From: Effrenium voratum
Taxonomy: Eukaryota > Sar > Dinophyceae > Suessiales > Symbiodiniaceae
DNA: 64,000 bases
Assembly: GCA_963377175.1 (NCBI GenBank)
Contig: CAUJNA010001011.1
Coordinates: 1 to 64,000 of the forward strand
Reading direction: 5' to 3'
Shown here: piece after piece, positions 49,641 through 61,392 of the stretch
How the letters are laid out: every line of letters starts with the position of its first letter
Numbering within the stretch: the stretch's first letter is position 1
Program-made: the position numbers and the translations under genes
Notes under the pieces: generated by a model
The model's input: only the letters and a program-made list of their open reading frames with translations
The model's database searches: none
What the model was told of the DNA's origin: nothing

Positions 49641-50606
49641 TCCTATGTCGCTCCTGGCGATTCACTTTTTGGTTTCCGCAGTCACACTGGCCGAGAAGTC
49701 AAATCGCAAGATGTTACGCGTTATACTCAGGAGCTAGAGCGGTTATCCGGCAGAGGGGTGGCCTTGTCGCAAAACAGGGCGACCCGCCGGCCCTTGCGTC
49801 TGTCGATGTTATCCATGCTGCTTGCCTCGTCGCTACCTGCTCTCATGAATTCCTTCCGACTGATGTGCGTCGCGGGGCTCGTCCTGAATGGCTCCTTGGG
49901 CCTGCTGCGCAACGCAGTTGTGTCTGGAGTGCGCATCTTGCATTCGCTGCTGGCTCCCCTCTCCACGTCATTGCGCCACGCCAGCCACATTACGCTTACC
50001 GGGGCGACACGCCTGCCACGTCCTTCTTGAGCATAGCCCTGAGCACCGACTGCTACAGCATTATCGGCACGGTGCCTCCAACATTACACTTGAGGCCCGG
50101 GTCTGTGAGTGTGGATTTCGTGCATATCTATGTATTTGCCACTCAAGTCATACAACACGGTGATCCTCTCGTGTGTACACTGTGGATGCCACCCCTCTAC
50201 CGGCGGCGCTGGGGTCATCGTGAGAAAATTCGCTGGTGATGAATTCAAAGTGCTTGAACAGACTGCGTATCCGCTCGCTGACTGTCCTGATTCCTACCAC
50301 GCTGAAGGTTTTGCTAGCGCGTACGCTGTTCAGGCGCTTGCTCGACACTTCCCCTCACACTCGGACGCGCAGGAGTGTGTCATCATCGGTGACAATTCGT
50401 CGATTTTGAACTATTGGCGTCGCACTGCCCGTGTGAGACGATCGGACCTAGTCACAGTGCTGCAACAAGCGCAGCTTCTCGCTGCCACTGAACTCCCGCG
50501 CATCTCCTGGCGATACGTCCCACACGAGTCGCTGGAGTTTCATCTCTTGATGGATGTCAGGAGCTTTGGTGGTATAATTCTGTGGGAATACTGTGGCAAG
50601 CACTAG
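49640..50606 (+). pseudogene. RNase H-like domain protein of a third element
   Basis: Frames around 49,640-50,240 read plausible protein in pieces (VSVDFVHIYVFATQVIQHGD). The frame to 50,606 then gives GGAGVIVRKFAGDEFKVLEQ, SYHAEGFASAYAVQAL (Glu), CVIIGDNSSILNYW (Asp) and ISWRYVPHESLEF, the RNase H pattern. The first-strand Asp and the final Asn-Asp are not clear, so activity is doubtful. It is not closely like the RNase H of elements A or B. It lies upstream of a PolA-like fragment in the same direction. Confidence 0.5.
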
Positions 50607-51099
50607 GATCTTGCGATACAGTTGGGTCAAAATTTCAGGGGTTGTAGGTTTCCACCGCACCTGCAAAGTCAGGTGTTGGCATCAGACTTGTTCGTCAGAA
50701 CAAATGGGCCGCTTGCTTCCTGGGGGTGGGGTTCTCGGTCTTTTGGGGTGGTGGCCCCCTTTTCTTTGTTGGTGCCCTGGCCGGGCTGTCTTCTTGGGGT
50801 GGTTGTTTCCCTTGGGGGGCAGGACCGGGGGCTTTCTACCCCTTCGGTGGTAGGCTGCCCGGCATCGTATGTGAGCCAACAAAGAGGCTGATTTCCTTGC
50901 GGGTATCGCCGCCAAGAGTGAGGTCTCTTGCCCCATCAGTGTTGCGGCGCCACTTGACTCTGGATGGCATCACCACGCTGCATCCTCCCTTTCCGCACAG
51001 CAGGCCTTCTGCCTGGCTGAATGCCCAACCTTTCACGCCCTTGACATCGCTAGCATCAGGCATCACTCGCCCTCCGCCCTAGAGGCATATATCGCCACT
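50607..51099 (+). other. Gap with T/G-rich low-information sequence
   Basis: Phe/Gly/Trp-rich frames (GFSVFWGGGPLFFVGALAGL) reflect G/T-rich composition. No motif seen. Confidence 0.35.
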
Positions 51100-51882
51100 G
51101 GCGGTGAATGCCTCGAATGGGGTTGCTGTTCTCAAACATGTTCCCTATCGTATTGATGGGGACGACGGGCGCGGTCGTGCCTACCCGGTCACGAAAGGCG
51201 CTGCCGCACTTCCTCGTGCTGTGCGTGCTGCGCTGTTCCACCGTGACCATGTTGAAATTGACATGTGTGGGGCGCACTATGCCATTTTTCAGCTCTTTGC
51301 GTCGCGGCAAAACCTCATCTTAAGAAACTTCGTGACTATCTGCGATCATGTCTTGTTGTCTCACCTGCCGGTCGTGAGGCTATGCACTTGGTTAAGCTGT
51401 TACCCACTGTTCTCTTGAACAGCAGCGTTGAACATGCTACCCAGGTCCTTGAGAGTCATGGCTTTAACCCTGGGCCTGAACTTGTTTCGCTGTTGCGCCG
51501 CGTTGCCTCTGCTAAGTTTGGCTTTGTGCGCGCATGTGAGGATGCCAATTTTCAGCGTACCCATTCTAGGATATGCGAAGGAAACCACGCCTACTTTCTG
51601 CTCGAAGGCATTGAGGCCACATTTATGCGGGCCTTTGTTAGGGCACTTTTGTTAAGGGCTAAGCCTGCCTCGGTTGTTTTCATGCTGATTTCGCCTGAGC
51701 CATCAAGTGCTGACATCGATGCTTGCTTGCATGAGGCCTCTCTCGCCCTTGCCTTTGTCCCTCCTCCTGTGTTTCGTGTACGGGCTACCGACCTTGTCCA
51801 TGATTGTAGTCTCCGCCAGCGTGGGACATCTAATCATATTGTGGTTCAAGACCAAGTTGCTAAATGGGCGCAAAGTTCGTAG
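51100..51882 (+). pseudogene. PolA-palm-like (TV-Pol-type) protein fragment
   Basis: The frame near 51,170 reads TKGAAALPRAVRAALFHRDH then VEIDMCGAHYAIFQL. This parallels the SMPRAVRWAAFCGMDLWECD motif A region of the gene at 21,690. After a frame change it continues HLKKLRDYLRSCLVV, LVKLLPTVLLNSSVEHATQV and GIEATFMRAFVRALLLRA to SVVFMLISPEP. There the motif C His-Asp is not recognisable in this frame. The layout and spacing match the polymerase half of the 21.7-kb gene, but sequence identity is low and no helicase of the D5 type follows. Confidence 0.45.
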
Positions 51883-51943
51883 GCTCGCCCCAGTTGCTCC
51901 TACCGCTGAAACATTGCACGCTTTTTGGTCACGCCGTTCTGGT

Positions 51944-53500
51944 CCATAACAGGGCGAGCCTGCGCTTTCTTTGTGTCTCAACCTTGTGAGAAATGTCTCA
52001 GTGGGCCCCTCTTTCTCTGGGTTCAGCATTGCGTGGGTTGCCCTTGGCGCGGTACGTTTCAGTGTCAGCCCGCTGACCTGATCGTGCTGTAGCTCAAACA
52101 TAACGGGACCCCTGGCCCGGGCGTTTGTGGATGCACTCAATTGCTTTTCGTGTGGTTGCTGATTTTGTCGCTGTGCCTGTCATTTCTTACAGCTGACACA
52201 TGGCACATTCTTTTCCGCTGGTTCATAACAGGGCAGGCCAGACGCTTTGTTTCCATGCCTCAAATTTGTGAGGAATGTCTCAGTGACTGACCCGCCGTGC
52301 CTAGGCGCTTTGTTGAGTCAGATATGTGGGGGCCCCCCTTTACTTGGGTTCAACATTTTGCGGGTTGCCCTTCACGCGGTACGTTTTAGTGTCAGCCCCG
52401 CTGACCTGATCGTGCTGTAGCACAAACATCATATGGACCCCTGGCCCAGGCGCTTGTGGATGCACTCATTGGCTTCTGTAGGGTCGTCGCTGTCTCTAGC
52501 TGCGCTTGCCATTTCTTATAGCCGCCACATTACACGCTTTTCGGTCACGCCGCTTTGGTCCATAACAGGGCAAGCCGGATGCTTGTTGCCTTTCCTCAAC
52601 CTTGTGAGCCATGTCTTAGAGCCGGCTCCGATTGACCTGAGCGCTCCATTGAGTCCAACATGTGGGGTCCTCCTTTTCTGTGTTTAGCATTGGTGTGGGT
52701 TGCCCTTGGCGCGGTCCTTTTCAGTGCTGTTCCTCCACCAAACTATGGACCCCTGGCCCAGGCATTTGTGGAGGCACTCATTTGCTTGATGTAGGATTGC
52801 TGATGCCTGTCGCTGTGCTGGCCATTTTTTGATGCTGAAACATGGCACACTTTTTCGGTCACACAGCTGGTCCATAACAGGGCAAGCCATACGCTTTGTT
52901 GCCCTGTCGCTACTTTGTGAGCCATTTCGCACTGCCGGCCCCGCTGTGCCTGCGAATTTCCGATGAATCAAACATATGGGGTCCTCCTTTCGCATTGCGT
53001 GGGCTTCCCTTGGCGCGGAACGTTTCAGTGTCAGCCCCGCTGACCTGATCGTCCTGTAGAACCTAATAGGGACCCCTGGCCCGTGGGTTGTGGACGCGCT
53101 CATCGGCTTACCGTATGGTCGCGGATGCTTGTCACTTTGCTTGCCACTTGCATGGTTAAGGCCTCCGCTAGGTCAGTCTTTGTTGGCAAGATGCGGCCAT
53201 TGACACTGCCTCACACCATTTATACGGCCAAGTCCTCTGTGACGCCGCCTTTTTGGCTCACCACGCGACAGGCGAGTAGTCGGTCTACACCCTGATTGTG
53301 GTATTACACGTTTCGACTCAGTGCCAGCCCCGCTGTGCCTGAGCGTACCGCGACTCAGTCAATTGGGCCCCTTGTTATCTTACCTTGTTGCTTGCGCATT
53401 GTGTCTGGGTTGCCCCGTTTTTGCGCGGTTCGTGTCAGTGTCGGCCCCGCTGACCTACACGAGTCGTAGCTTCAACCAATCGGCCCCTTCTCCTTTCTGA
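51944..53500. repeat. Satellite of ~280-390-bp tandem units
   Basis: CATAACAGGGC recurs at about 51,946, 52,224, 52,561 and 52,873. Each unit also carries GGGTTGCCCTTGGCGCGG, CAGTGTCAGCCCCGCTGACC and GACCCCTGGCCC followed by GTGGATGCACTCA. Later units (53,261 to 53,500) are partial. The CAGTGTCAGC/GCTGACC piece is weakly palindromic. Frames inside are shadows of the repeat. Confidence 0.9.
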
Positions 53501-54290
53501 ACATTTCAGACACTAGCGTTAGATCAGGGTGTTGGCCACACGCTCGCCATGGCAGGGATTCCGTTTTGGCAGAGTATGCCGCTCTCACTATTCGTTGACG
53601 AAGGCACCATCCCTACATCAAGTTTTACTCTGGGAGAACACTCCGGCTTGATCAGCGCCCGGGCTGGCAGCTTGGCTCAAACCAAGCGGGCTTCCAAGAG
53701 CTTGACGTTCAGCAGGCCAATATGGCTTATTACGAGCCTGAGCGGGTCATTTGCCTGTAGTGCCAATCCTTAGCGGCTAATTTTATGGACTCATACATGC
53801 AAGCCACTGCACTCCGGCAGGCCCGTCAGGATGTGCTCCGCCAGCGTGCGCGTTTTCCAGTAGAGCAGCTGACGCCCCTCGTGGTGACCGATGCTAGCTC
53901 CCCAGGGTCGGATGCCGCACAAGAGGAACGGAGCCGCCTGTTCAGGCAAGTGGCGCCCGATGAGTTGGATGACCTCGGCCTTGGCGACTTGCTCCTGACG
54001 TGATGCCTACGGTATTGGCCCCGCCCAACCACAAGTGTGCCTCGCGACACTGGTAGTGGATCCACGGTACGGGCCCCGCCCAGTCCAAGTGATCCATTGC
54101 AGCCCACTGCGCAGGCCACCAAGCACGGGGTCAGCATGTGGCAGTTTCTGCTGAGTGTGCACTCTGACCGCATTCCTTCCATCCTGGGCTGCCCACGGGG
54201 GATGCCTCTCGTGGCCGCCTGCCCCCGCGGGGCGAATTCCTGGGCCACGCTCGGCACCTTGAACAGTCTTTCAACCTGCTAGCAGTCGCC
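53501..54290 (+). other. Short open frames of uncertain standing
   Basis: Two consecutive frames read like protein: 53,549-53,773 and 53,785-54,003 (QARQDVLRQRARFPVEQLTP; VAPDELDDLGLGDLLLT). The second has an acidic end. They may be pieces of the protein that carries the downstream helicase; no domain was recognised. Confidence 0.35.
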
Positions 54291-55070
54291 TTGCGCAGCG
54301 CGCAGGGAGTCGAGTGGCGGTGCTTTTCGCACTTGGTTCAGCACCCGCCTGAGCCGGCTGAGTGGGCTGAATTGTCGCTGGATCGTACGCTCCTGGAGGT
54401 CTCGTGGCAGGGTGACAACGCCGATGGTTGGTGCCGCCTTTTGCAGTGCGGCCCCACATTTCTACTCAGCCTTAGTGTTGGGCCGGATTCATCAGTGCTC
54501 TGGCATTTTCCATGCACTCGCTACCCAGCGGCTCATCTTTGGCATACAGGGGCTCTTTGGTACTGGCAAGACGTACTGTGGGAGCGCTGTCCTCATCCTG
54601 CTGACGCGATTGCTTGGCTTGAGAGCTCTCTTTGTGGCGGAGCCAAACCTGCCCCTGCAGGAATTCTCTCGCAATGTCCAGGCGTTGCTCATTGACGCTC
54701 CATTCCCTTGCCTGCTGGGGCGTGATCACGACCAGGTCACGGCCTTGGATGTCGCGTTTGAGACGCGGGCGCAGTTCATGCGTGACACGGCTCCCTGTTG
54801 TGTGGCCATCACGCTGGGTTCCTTGCTGCATGAAATCAATCACTACAGTCAGCTGTCCCGATTCTTGGGGTGTGTTGACCTCCTGCTTGTCGATGAGGCC
54901 CAGCAAGCTGGCCAAGCTGCCTATGTGGCGGTTCATGGTGCCGTGCCCCGCACAGCCCTGACCGTTCACATTGGCGATGACCGCCAAACGCGAGGCGCCT
55001 CAGGCAACAACCCGGTGGGCACCCATGTGTGCTCCGCAGCACTGTGCGCTGCTCGGTCACTCTGTTCTAT
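54291..55070 (+). pseudogene. SF1 (UPF1-like) helicase fragment
   Basis: The frame from 54,291 gives a beta-rich lead (WAELSLDRTLLEVSWQGDNA). The frame from 54,412 then has Walker A FGIQGLFGTGKTYCGSAVL (about 54,540), a Q/motif-I context, DLLLVDEAQQAGQAA (Walker B, DEAQ, 54,889-54,903) and HIGDDRQTRGASGNNP (motif III GDxxQ, 54,974-54,988). Motifs IV-VI should follow, but the sequence runs into repeats after about 55,070, so the helicase is truncated. SF1B helicases of the UPF1/Pif1 kind occur in Helitrons and other replicons. No Rep/HUH motif was seen here. Confidence 0.65.
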
Positions 55071-55084
55071 TGGATGTGGTACAC

Positions 55085-55760
55085 CCCCGTATGCCCTATG
55101 CCTACCCTTGTGTCTATACGCTTCACACCAGTACCACCCCCCCCCCGTGCCTGAGTGTTCGCCTGAAGCGCCAGGTGGGGTGTGGCTAGAATGTGTACTC
55201 TTCTTTAGCATCGCCGTTGCATTGCATTTAGTATGGTAATCTTTGACTCTGTGCTGGTGTTTGCACCGTCAGGGGGTGTCGAGTGTCCCCCCTCAGTCTG
55301 TGATCGTCACGCCTTGTGGTATCGAGCCCCGCTTGATCCCTTGGTTTCGATACACGGCACCAACCGCCGCTGTCTTGTATCTTTGCTGTGTGAGGCCGAG
55401 AGGGCCAAAAGGGAACGGCGTAGGCTATCTACCTACTATTATTACTCATGTCAGCATGATAGTATAAGAAGTAAAGCATCGTCCCTCCTCACGTGCGGAG
55501 AGAGGTACTCACTTTGCTTGTCTGCGTTGTCCTGCTGACGACTCCAACTGCAGTGTGCACCCCCTTGAGCTCTGTAGTGCTGGGCACCGCTCAGTTTTTT
55601 CTTATTTGCTCCTTCGTTGGTGGTGTACTCAGCCTATTCCCAAAGCCTACCCTTGTGTCTGCACGGTTTACCTCAGTGCCAGCCCCGCTGTGCCTGAGTA
55701 TTCCGTTGCAACTTCCAATGCTTGGGCTGAAGTACCAGGTGGGGCGTGCTATGTCCGTGT
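55085..55760. repeat. Pair of ~120-bp direct repeats
   Basis: CCTACCCTTGTGTCT, then a CGxTT-CAG-GCC stretch, GTGCCTGAGT and CCAGGTGGGGxGTG occur at about 55,100-55,190 and again at about 55,645-55,750. The CAGTGCCAGCCCCGCTGTGC core also appears at 53,320, linking this repeat to the satellite. Confidence 0.7.
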
Positions 55761-55846
55761 GGCATCCCAACTTTGTTGCAAATTGACAAGGAAATTTTGA
55801 TCCTGAACTGCTCAATGTCACCAAGTATTGCATCGAGGGGGCAGAT

Positions 55847-58472
55847 ATGTTGAGATCCATCGCAGATATCTGGGATCTCGCACCAGGTGTGGCCGAGAAC
55901 AATGAAGAACGGTCTTTCACAGCTGCATTCCACCAAGACACTCCGGTCGGGGAAGTCTACAAAGAGTTCATCAGTGATGAACCAACCAGAACCTCGTCGT
56001 CAAGAAGGTGGAGGAGCTCCGAGGAGTTTCTGACAACTGCAGAGTTCAAAAGCCAGGCATGATCGAAGAATTGCGAAATTCAGAGATCGAAGCTGGGGAA
56101 AGGTATTCACGTTGAGCGTGATCAAGGCTCCCAAGGTTGACTTCTACGGTCATGGCACAAGAGCCGACTACCAGAAGAATTGGGACCTTGGGCTGACCTA
56201 CCAGAATGAGCTGCGCGCGTCGATGAAGAACTTGGCGTGTGCAATGAGAAGAGATGAAAGAGCTCACCAGCGCAACCTTTTGCGCTGGATGATCTGTGGG
56301 TCAACCCCCAGCGACATCTCTGACGCATGCATCGGGGCAATCAACTCACTCATGTGCGTTTCCTTCATCACGAGGAGGTTGCAGCCATTGGTCGGGGAAA
56401 GGCGTGCTACGGATCAGTCGTACACAGTTTACTTGTGTCAGGACAAGTCCGAGCTGAAGGACCTCTATCGGGAGATCGGGGTCGCCAGGAACTTCCTGTG
56501 GTGCATCGACATGATCTACAAATCAACGCTGCCTGCGATGAACATCAACTCCATCAGCTTGGCGCCGCACGCGGCTGACAGGGCCGCTGAGAACCAAGAT
56601 CGGCGCAAGTGGGTAAGCTGGCTGGAGGAGATTGAAAAGAAGGCGGAGAAGGACAACGTGGTTGACTTCGACCAGAACACCTACTGCACCGTTAACGAAG
56701 CCGACAGGGAACTGGAGAGGTACCCCGAGGACTTCGCGATCGGAGAGGAGCCGACGTGGTGGGTAATGGGTTCATCGAAGACGGAACCGCCGCAGAAGAC
56801 GGAGCGACAGCAGAAGTCAGCGTCGAGCTCCGGGCAAAGGAAACAAACCTCTGGTGGGCCAGTCCCCAGCAGGGAGCTTCAAGTGGGGGGTCGTATGCAA
56901 GCGATGCCGTCAAGATCGACAACGAGATCATCGACTCCATATTCCGCATGAACTCCGGTGGTGATGATGACAGATGGACAATCATCAACCCAACTGCTGG
57001 GCTCGACACATACACCTCATTCAAAGGGGGTATTACTCTGAGTGGCGCAACTGTCAGCGTGAAGTTCAACATAGACGCCAACACAGGGTACCCAATCATA
57101 CAAACTGTATTTGGGCCGTGTCTCGCAGATGGGAAGAACGCGACATATTGGGAGTGTATGCTGAGATGCCTGACTTCTTCGCTGGTACATTTCGAGGAGA
57201 AGACCAGCGCAGAGAAGATCATTCTTTCCTATGTTAGAAAAGGGAATGCGGCATGGCTTCAGCTGTATGCTTTCATGTGTGCCCAAACAGGATCATCAAC
57301 GCGCTGATACAGGCAGGGAAGAACCCAGGACAGTTGATCCGGATCACCAAGGAGCAGAAAAGGGGCCCCATTGGTGGGGCAACGATACGCGACATGATGA
57401 TTCAGAAGAAGATGTGGAAAAGCTCATCGTCGAACGACGGAGACAAGACATGGACACCTGTGTCGGTGCACATTTGGATGTCGCTCTATGACTGGGTGTG
57501 CATGAGGGGGTGTGGGTGGCAGGTGACCGCCAACCCCATCATTGACTCCTTGCAAAAGACGATATCCGACCTCGTCAACACGTGCAAGGGCTTGGTTGTG
57601 GTGTGCGTGAATCGCGACGTAGCTTTCCGATCGCCAACAAGGTGAGCGAGATCTGCAAGGCAGCAGGCGCGTTGGTGACCGAGAACGATCGCCTGTGGCG
57701 CGTTGCCCACGCGCTCACAGGTAAGAGCTACAAGATCCCTGGAAGCTCGAAACTGCAACATTTCCTCTTGAAGCGGTTGCTGGTGGAGAAATCCACGCCA
57801 AGCAACGCGTTCGTGTGCGAGCTGGAGGAGACATGCATAAGCGAGCCCGACCTTCGCTTCAATATCCCGAAGAACATGGAGGAGTCGAAGGTGAAATTCG
57901 AGTACAAGCCGACCTTCACTGCTCAATCGAAACGGAGGCAAGAACGGCAGGATGAAGGACACGGCGGACAAGATGCGTTTGGGAACATCGATGTCAGCGA
58001 TCAACGTCTTCGATCAGTATGCGGTCACCGAGCTCAGTGAGTTAATCTGCAAACTTTGTGTGAAAGAAATGCAGATGAACAAGTCGAAGGTGCTCGGGTC
58101 AAACTCAAAATACAATCCCACTTCTTGCGTGAACTGTTGCGCGAACTGGAATGCGGACACGAACGGTGTTGTGAGATCAACCGAAGGGAGGAAGCTGTAT
58201 ACGCGACTTTTCGCAGAATGCGTGGTTGCGATCCCGGATCTTCAACATCTCATGGTGAACGTCAACAATGTTCAGGCCATGACCGCGATTATACGGGAAC
58301 TTGCATATTCCAAGCTGAAGAAAGAGCTATCCCACGTGGGTTTCGTGAGCATGACAATGGATCAGGCAGCACAGTTCTACAACAACGGACACGGGAAGCA
58401 ATTGTGTGCATCCCGGGATGTGATCGCGTGAAGAATTTGAGGGAGTTGAGGAGAGGGCCTCCATCTTTGTGA
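55847..58472 (+). pseudogene. Long unrecognised coding region, first part, several frame changes
   Basis: Continuous good protein text runs on the plus strand over five or more frame changes: NNEERSFTAAFHQDTPVGEV (about 55,900), DFYGHGTRADYQKNWDLGLT (56,140), ISDACIGAINSLMCVSFITR (56,310), TWWVMGNGFIEDGTAAED (56,750), SGATVSVKFNIDANTGYPII (57,040), MIQKKMWKSSSSNDGDKTWT (57,400), VFDQYAVTELSELICKLCVK (57,990) and LYTRLFAECVVAIPDLQHLM (58,200). Start near the ATG at 55,847. No domain is recognised. The size, absence of introns and continuous sense suggest one protein or polyprotein joined with the next feature; frame changes are decay, consensus errors or small introns. Confidence 0.5.
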
Positions 58473-61280
58473 TAGACAGAGATCTTGGCAACGTGGCCTA
58501 TTCATCCTGGATCAAGAGCGTGCTTGATCAGGGGACGATGTACTGGGACAAACTACGAATGAGGAGTCCGGGGGACGTCGTCAAGATGATATTGGGTTTC
58601 TTTGAGGTGATGTCGTACTTTCAGCACGAACTTCCATTGTGGAAAGATGCATGGAAGATCAAGAGGGAGTTCGAGCATTCAATCGTACGACACCTCGCCG
58701 GGAACGTGCCACACGACGGGCCAGAACCGAAAGCGGAACAAACCGTCCGCCCAGCTCGGGGCGCCCGCGAAAGAAGTGTTGGACATCATGAACACGGTCA
58801 AGCCCAGACATCCGCGATCCCTGACGGCCGAGCATGCCACCCAAGGATCCAAGAGGAAGGCGACAGAGGGCGAAGGCGACGGTCTTGGTCAAGTGCCAGA
58901 CCCGAGCCGAAACTCTCAGCCCAACGTTGAGAAAGAAGAGAAGAAGCAGCGAGTGATTGATGGGCGGAGAGCTGCGCTCGAGTTCCTGGTCTCAATGGAA
59001 AAGTGCATGGGAGAGATGGGAATTTGCATGAGATGCGCGAACCTGGCCCACGACGGCGACTGCAAGAACTATGAGGAGGCTGCTGGGAATGAGAAGGCGA
59101 TGAAGAAGATCCGTGAGCTTCTCAGCAGCGATCATGTTTCCTCGGATGAAGAAATGGGGGATACGGAAGAACCGTTCTCGTCGACGTCCAAGGAACGCAA
59201 GAAAGAAGGGAAAGAGACAATAGAAATGTGTAGCTATACGATCAATCTGGTGGAGATGGCTGACACGGCTGAGGGAGGAGAGCTACAATGCGGTGGCGTG
59301 GACCTCACCTACAATCCGTGCGGGGACAACAGAACGTTCAAGACGACGCTGGAGCGAGGGTGTGACACCATCCCATGTTACATCCCGAAGTTTGGCGACG
59401 TGAGCGATGTGCGTATGCCATGGGCGTACGCATCTATTGTTGACCCCAAGTACTTTCCCAAGGGTGCCGGCCTCGAACAGGTGGATGTGATGCAGCTTGG
59501 CAAGAGCGTCAATTTCTGCGTTGCTCCCTTTGACGGTGCTCCACTATGCAAGATTGGCGACGATCGCTCGGTGTTTGCTACGAAAGATCAAGCAAACCAG
59601 CTATCTCACAACCTATGCAGAGTCCTTCGACGCAAAATCGGCAATTGCCGAGGAAGTGTTTTCAGATGCGATGAAGGTGGATGGGTCGACATCGACGCAG
59701 TCATTGACGACCGAAATAACGACATATTCCCACCCTCAACTTCGAGAGCAAAACGATACATGGGCATCATGGAAGTGATCAAGTGGCAGGAGTCCGGACA
59801 CAAGAAATTGAGGTTTCAGGTCCTGGCAGCAAGGTTTCCAAGCGTCATGAACCCGAATCACATGAAGGCGGCCAGGGAGGAGATGAACTATGCTGGCCTG
59901 GATCGGGATGACATCGACAGGATGTTCAACAGATGCGATGGATGGTACAGGCCTTGGTGCATCCGAGTCACAACTGGTCGCAGTGATTTTGGACCCATGA
60001 GCTCATCCGCACTGGCAAATAGGTATTCTGCAAGAATGGGTGATTCTCTCGGAGGAGCATTCCATGTGACGTATGTGGAGAACCTGCCGAGCATCGTACG
60101 CTGTGGGCTAGTCCCCGGCGGGATCGATGGCGGAAACAGGCTAGCGTTGCACTTCGGAGCATTTGCCCCATGGGATGAGATGAACGTAGCAACGAAGGTG
60201 ACGCTACGAAACGTAAGGTCGGGGGATCCGATTGCGATCATCTACATTCCCAGTGCAACCCTCGCGCGGTATGGAGCTGGAGTCGCGGCAAATGGGACAT
60301 TCATGGTCTTTGACGTGATCCCGTTCTATGAGGTCAAGTCCATTTGGATTGGCAAAAGCAACGGAGGGAAACGCCTGGAGTACGAGGACGTCAAGCGAGC
60401 GTACTCAAAATGTGTGGAAAACGAGATCTGTCCGGGTTTCGTCGATTCCTCCCAGGAATCGGCTGCGATGTTCCTACAGAACGTCGCGAAGATCAACGAG
60501 AGGATGCCTGAGACCGAGGCAGGTGCCGACAATCTGCACTACATCAAAGACATGGTTGATCGTGCATGCAAACTGTTTCGGGAAAACAAGCTGGAGGAGT
60601 TTGATGCGCAGACCAACGAGATCAGGGACGAGATCAGCAAAGTCGTCATCCTGAATGACGAGACATGGGAAGGACTAAGATGCCGGATATGTCCGTCATG
60701 TGCGACCGCGATTCCCACATGCTTCTGTGTGTGCCTGGAATGTGGGGCGCAATTGATCTCTACCGGGAGATTTTGCATCCACATCAGTTCCGACGACGAT
60801 GGGGACAACCAAAGGCCCAATGTTTCGGGTGATGCCAGGCGCGCACAAGACGAAGCCAACCATGGTGCGGCAGCACAGGAAGAGGATGATGAGGCGGAGA
60901 ACGTTCCTGAAGACGACGACATGGACACGCAAGGACACACGTCCGGCTACATGTCTGAGGAAGAAGATGGCGGTTGGCAATACCGCGACAATGACTTGGC
61001 ATCGCGGGATATCATAAATTCCCAGCGGATGGCGATTTGCCTTGATGAGCCGCGCGAAGCTCAATACATGGCGGGATTCATCGCGTTGCAGATGTCAAAG
61101 ATGTGGGGGATGTTCGAAGGTGGTGAAAAAAGAACGATCGATGCCGCGCTCGAAGGGAAGCTAGGCTGCCCATACCACAACGACTTCGAGAAGTACCCCA
61201 ACATGACTGAGCACGATCAGGAAGGGATCCTGTTGCCGTCAACAATAATGAATTTCAGAATGTTGCAGTCAGAGTGCTAA
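58469..61280 (+). CDS. Large protein with Tpt1/KptA-like (RNA 2'-phosphotransferase) domain and zinc ribbon
   Basis: An opening piece lies in the 58,469 frame (YSSWIKSVLDQGTMYWDKLR). The intact frame to 61,280 (877 codons from 58,647) then contains a Cys cluster (CMGEMGICMRCANLAHDGDC) and the Tpt1-like N-lobe QLSHNLCRVLRRKIGNCRG and DEGGWVDIDAVIDD (about residues 316-350). The C-lobe is GGAFHVTYVENLPSIVRCGL, VPGGIDGGNRLALHFG and GTFMVFDVIPFYEVKSIWI (about residues 470-570). A zinc ribbon (CPSCATAIPTCFCVCLECGA) and an acidic tail follow. Tpt1/KptA transfers a 2'-phosphate from RNA to NAD. The usual Arg-His of the N-lobe reads RR here, so activity is uncertain. Confidence 0.6.
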
Positions 61281-61392
61281 GGTATACCCCTTGCTTCTTC
61301 ACGCCTGCAATTGCCCTGCCCTTCAGACATGAACCCCGAAGCAGGACAACCATACAGACTACATATGCTGCAGGCCCTAGCCAACTCTTGGG

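Noticed and set aside
51944..53500. Small proteins within the satellite
   Set aside because: Frames recur with the repeat unit and show no motif.
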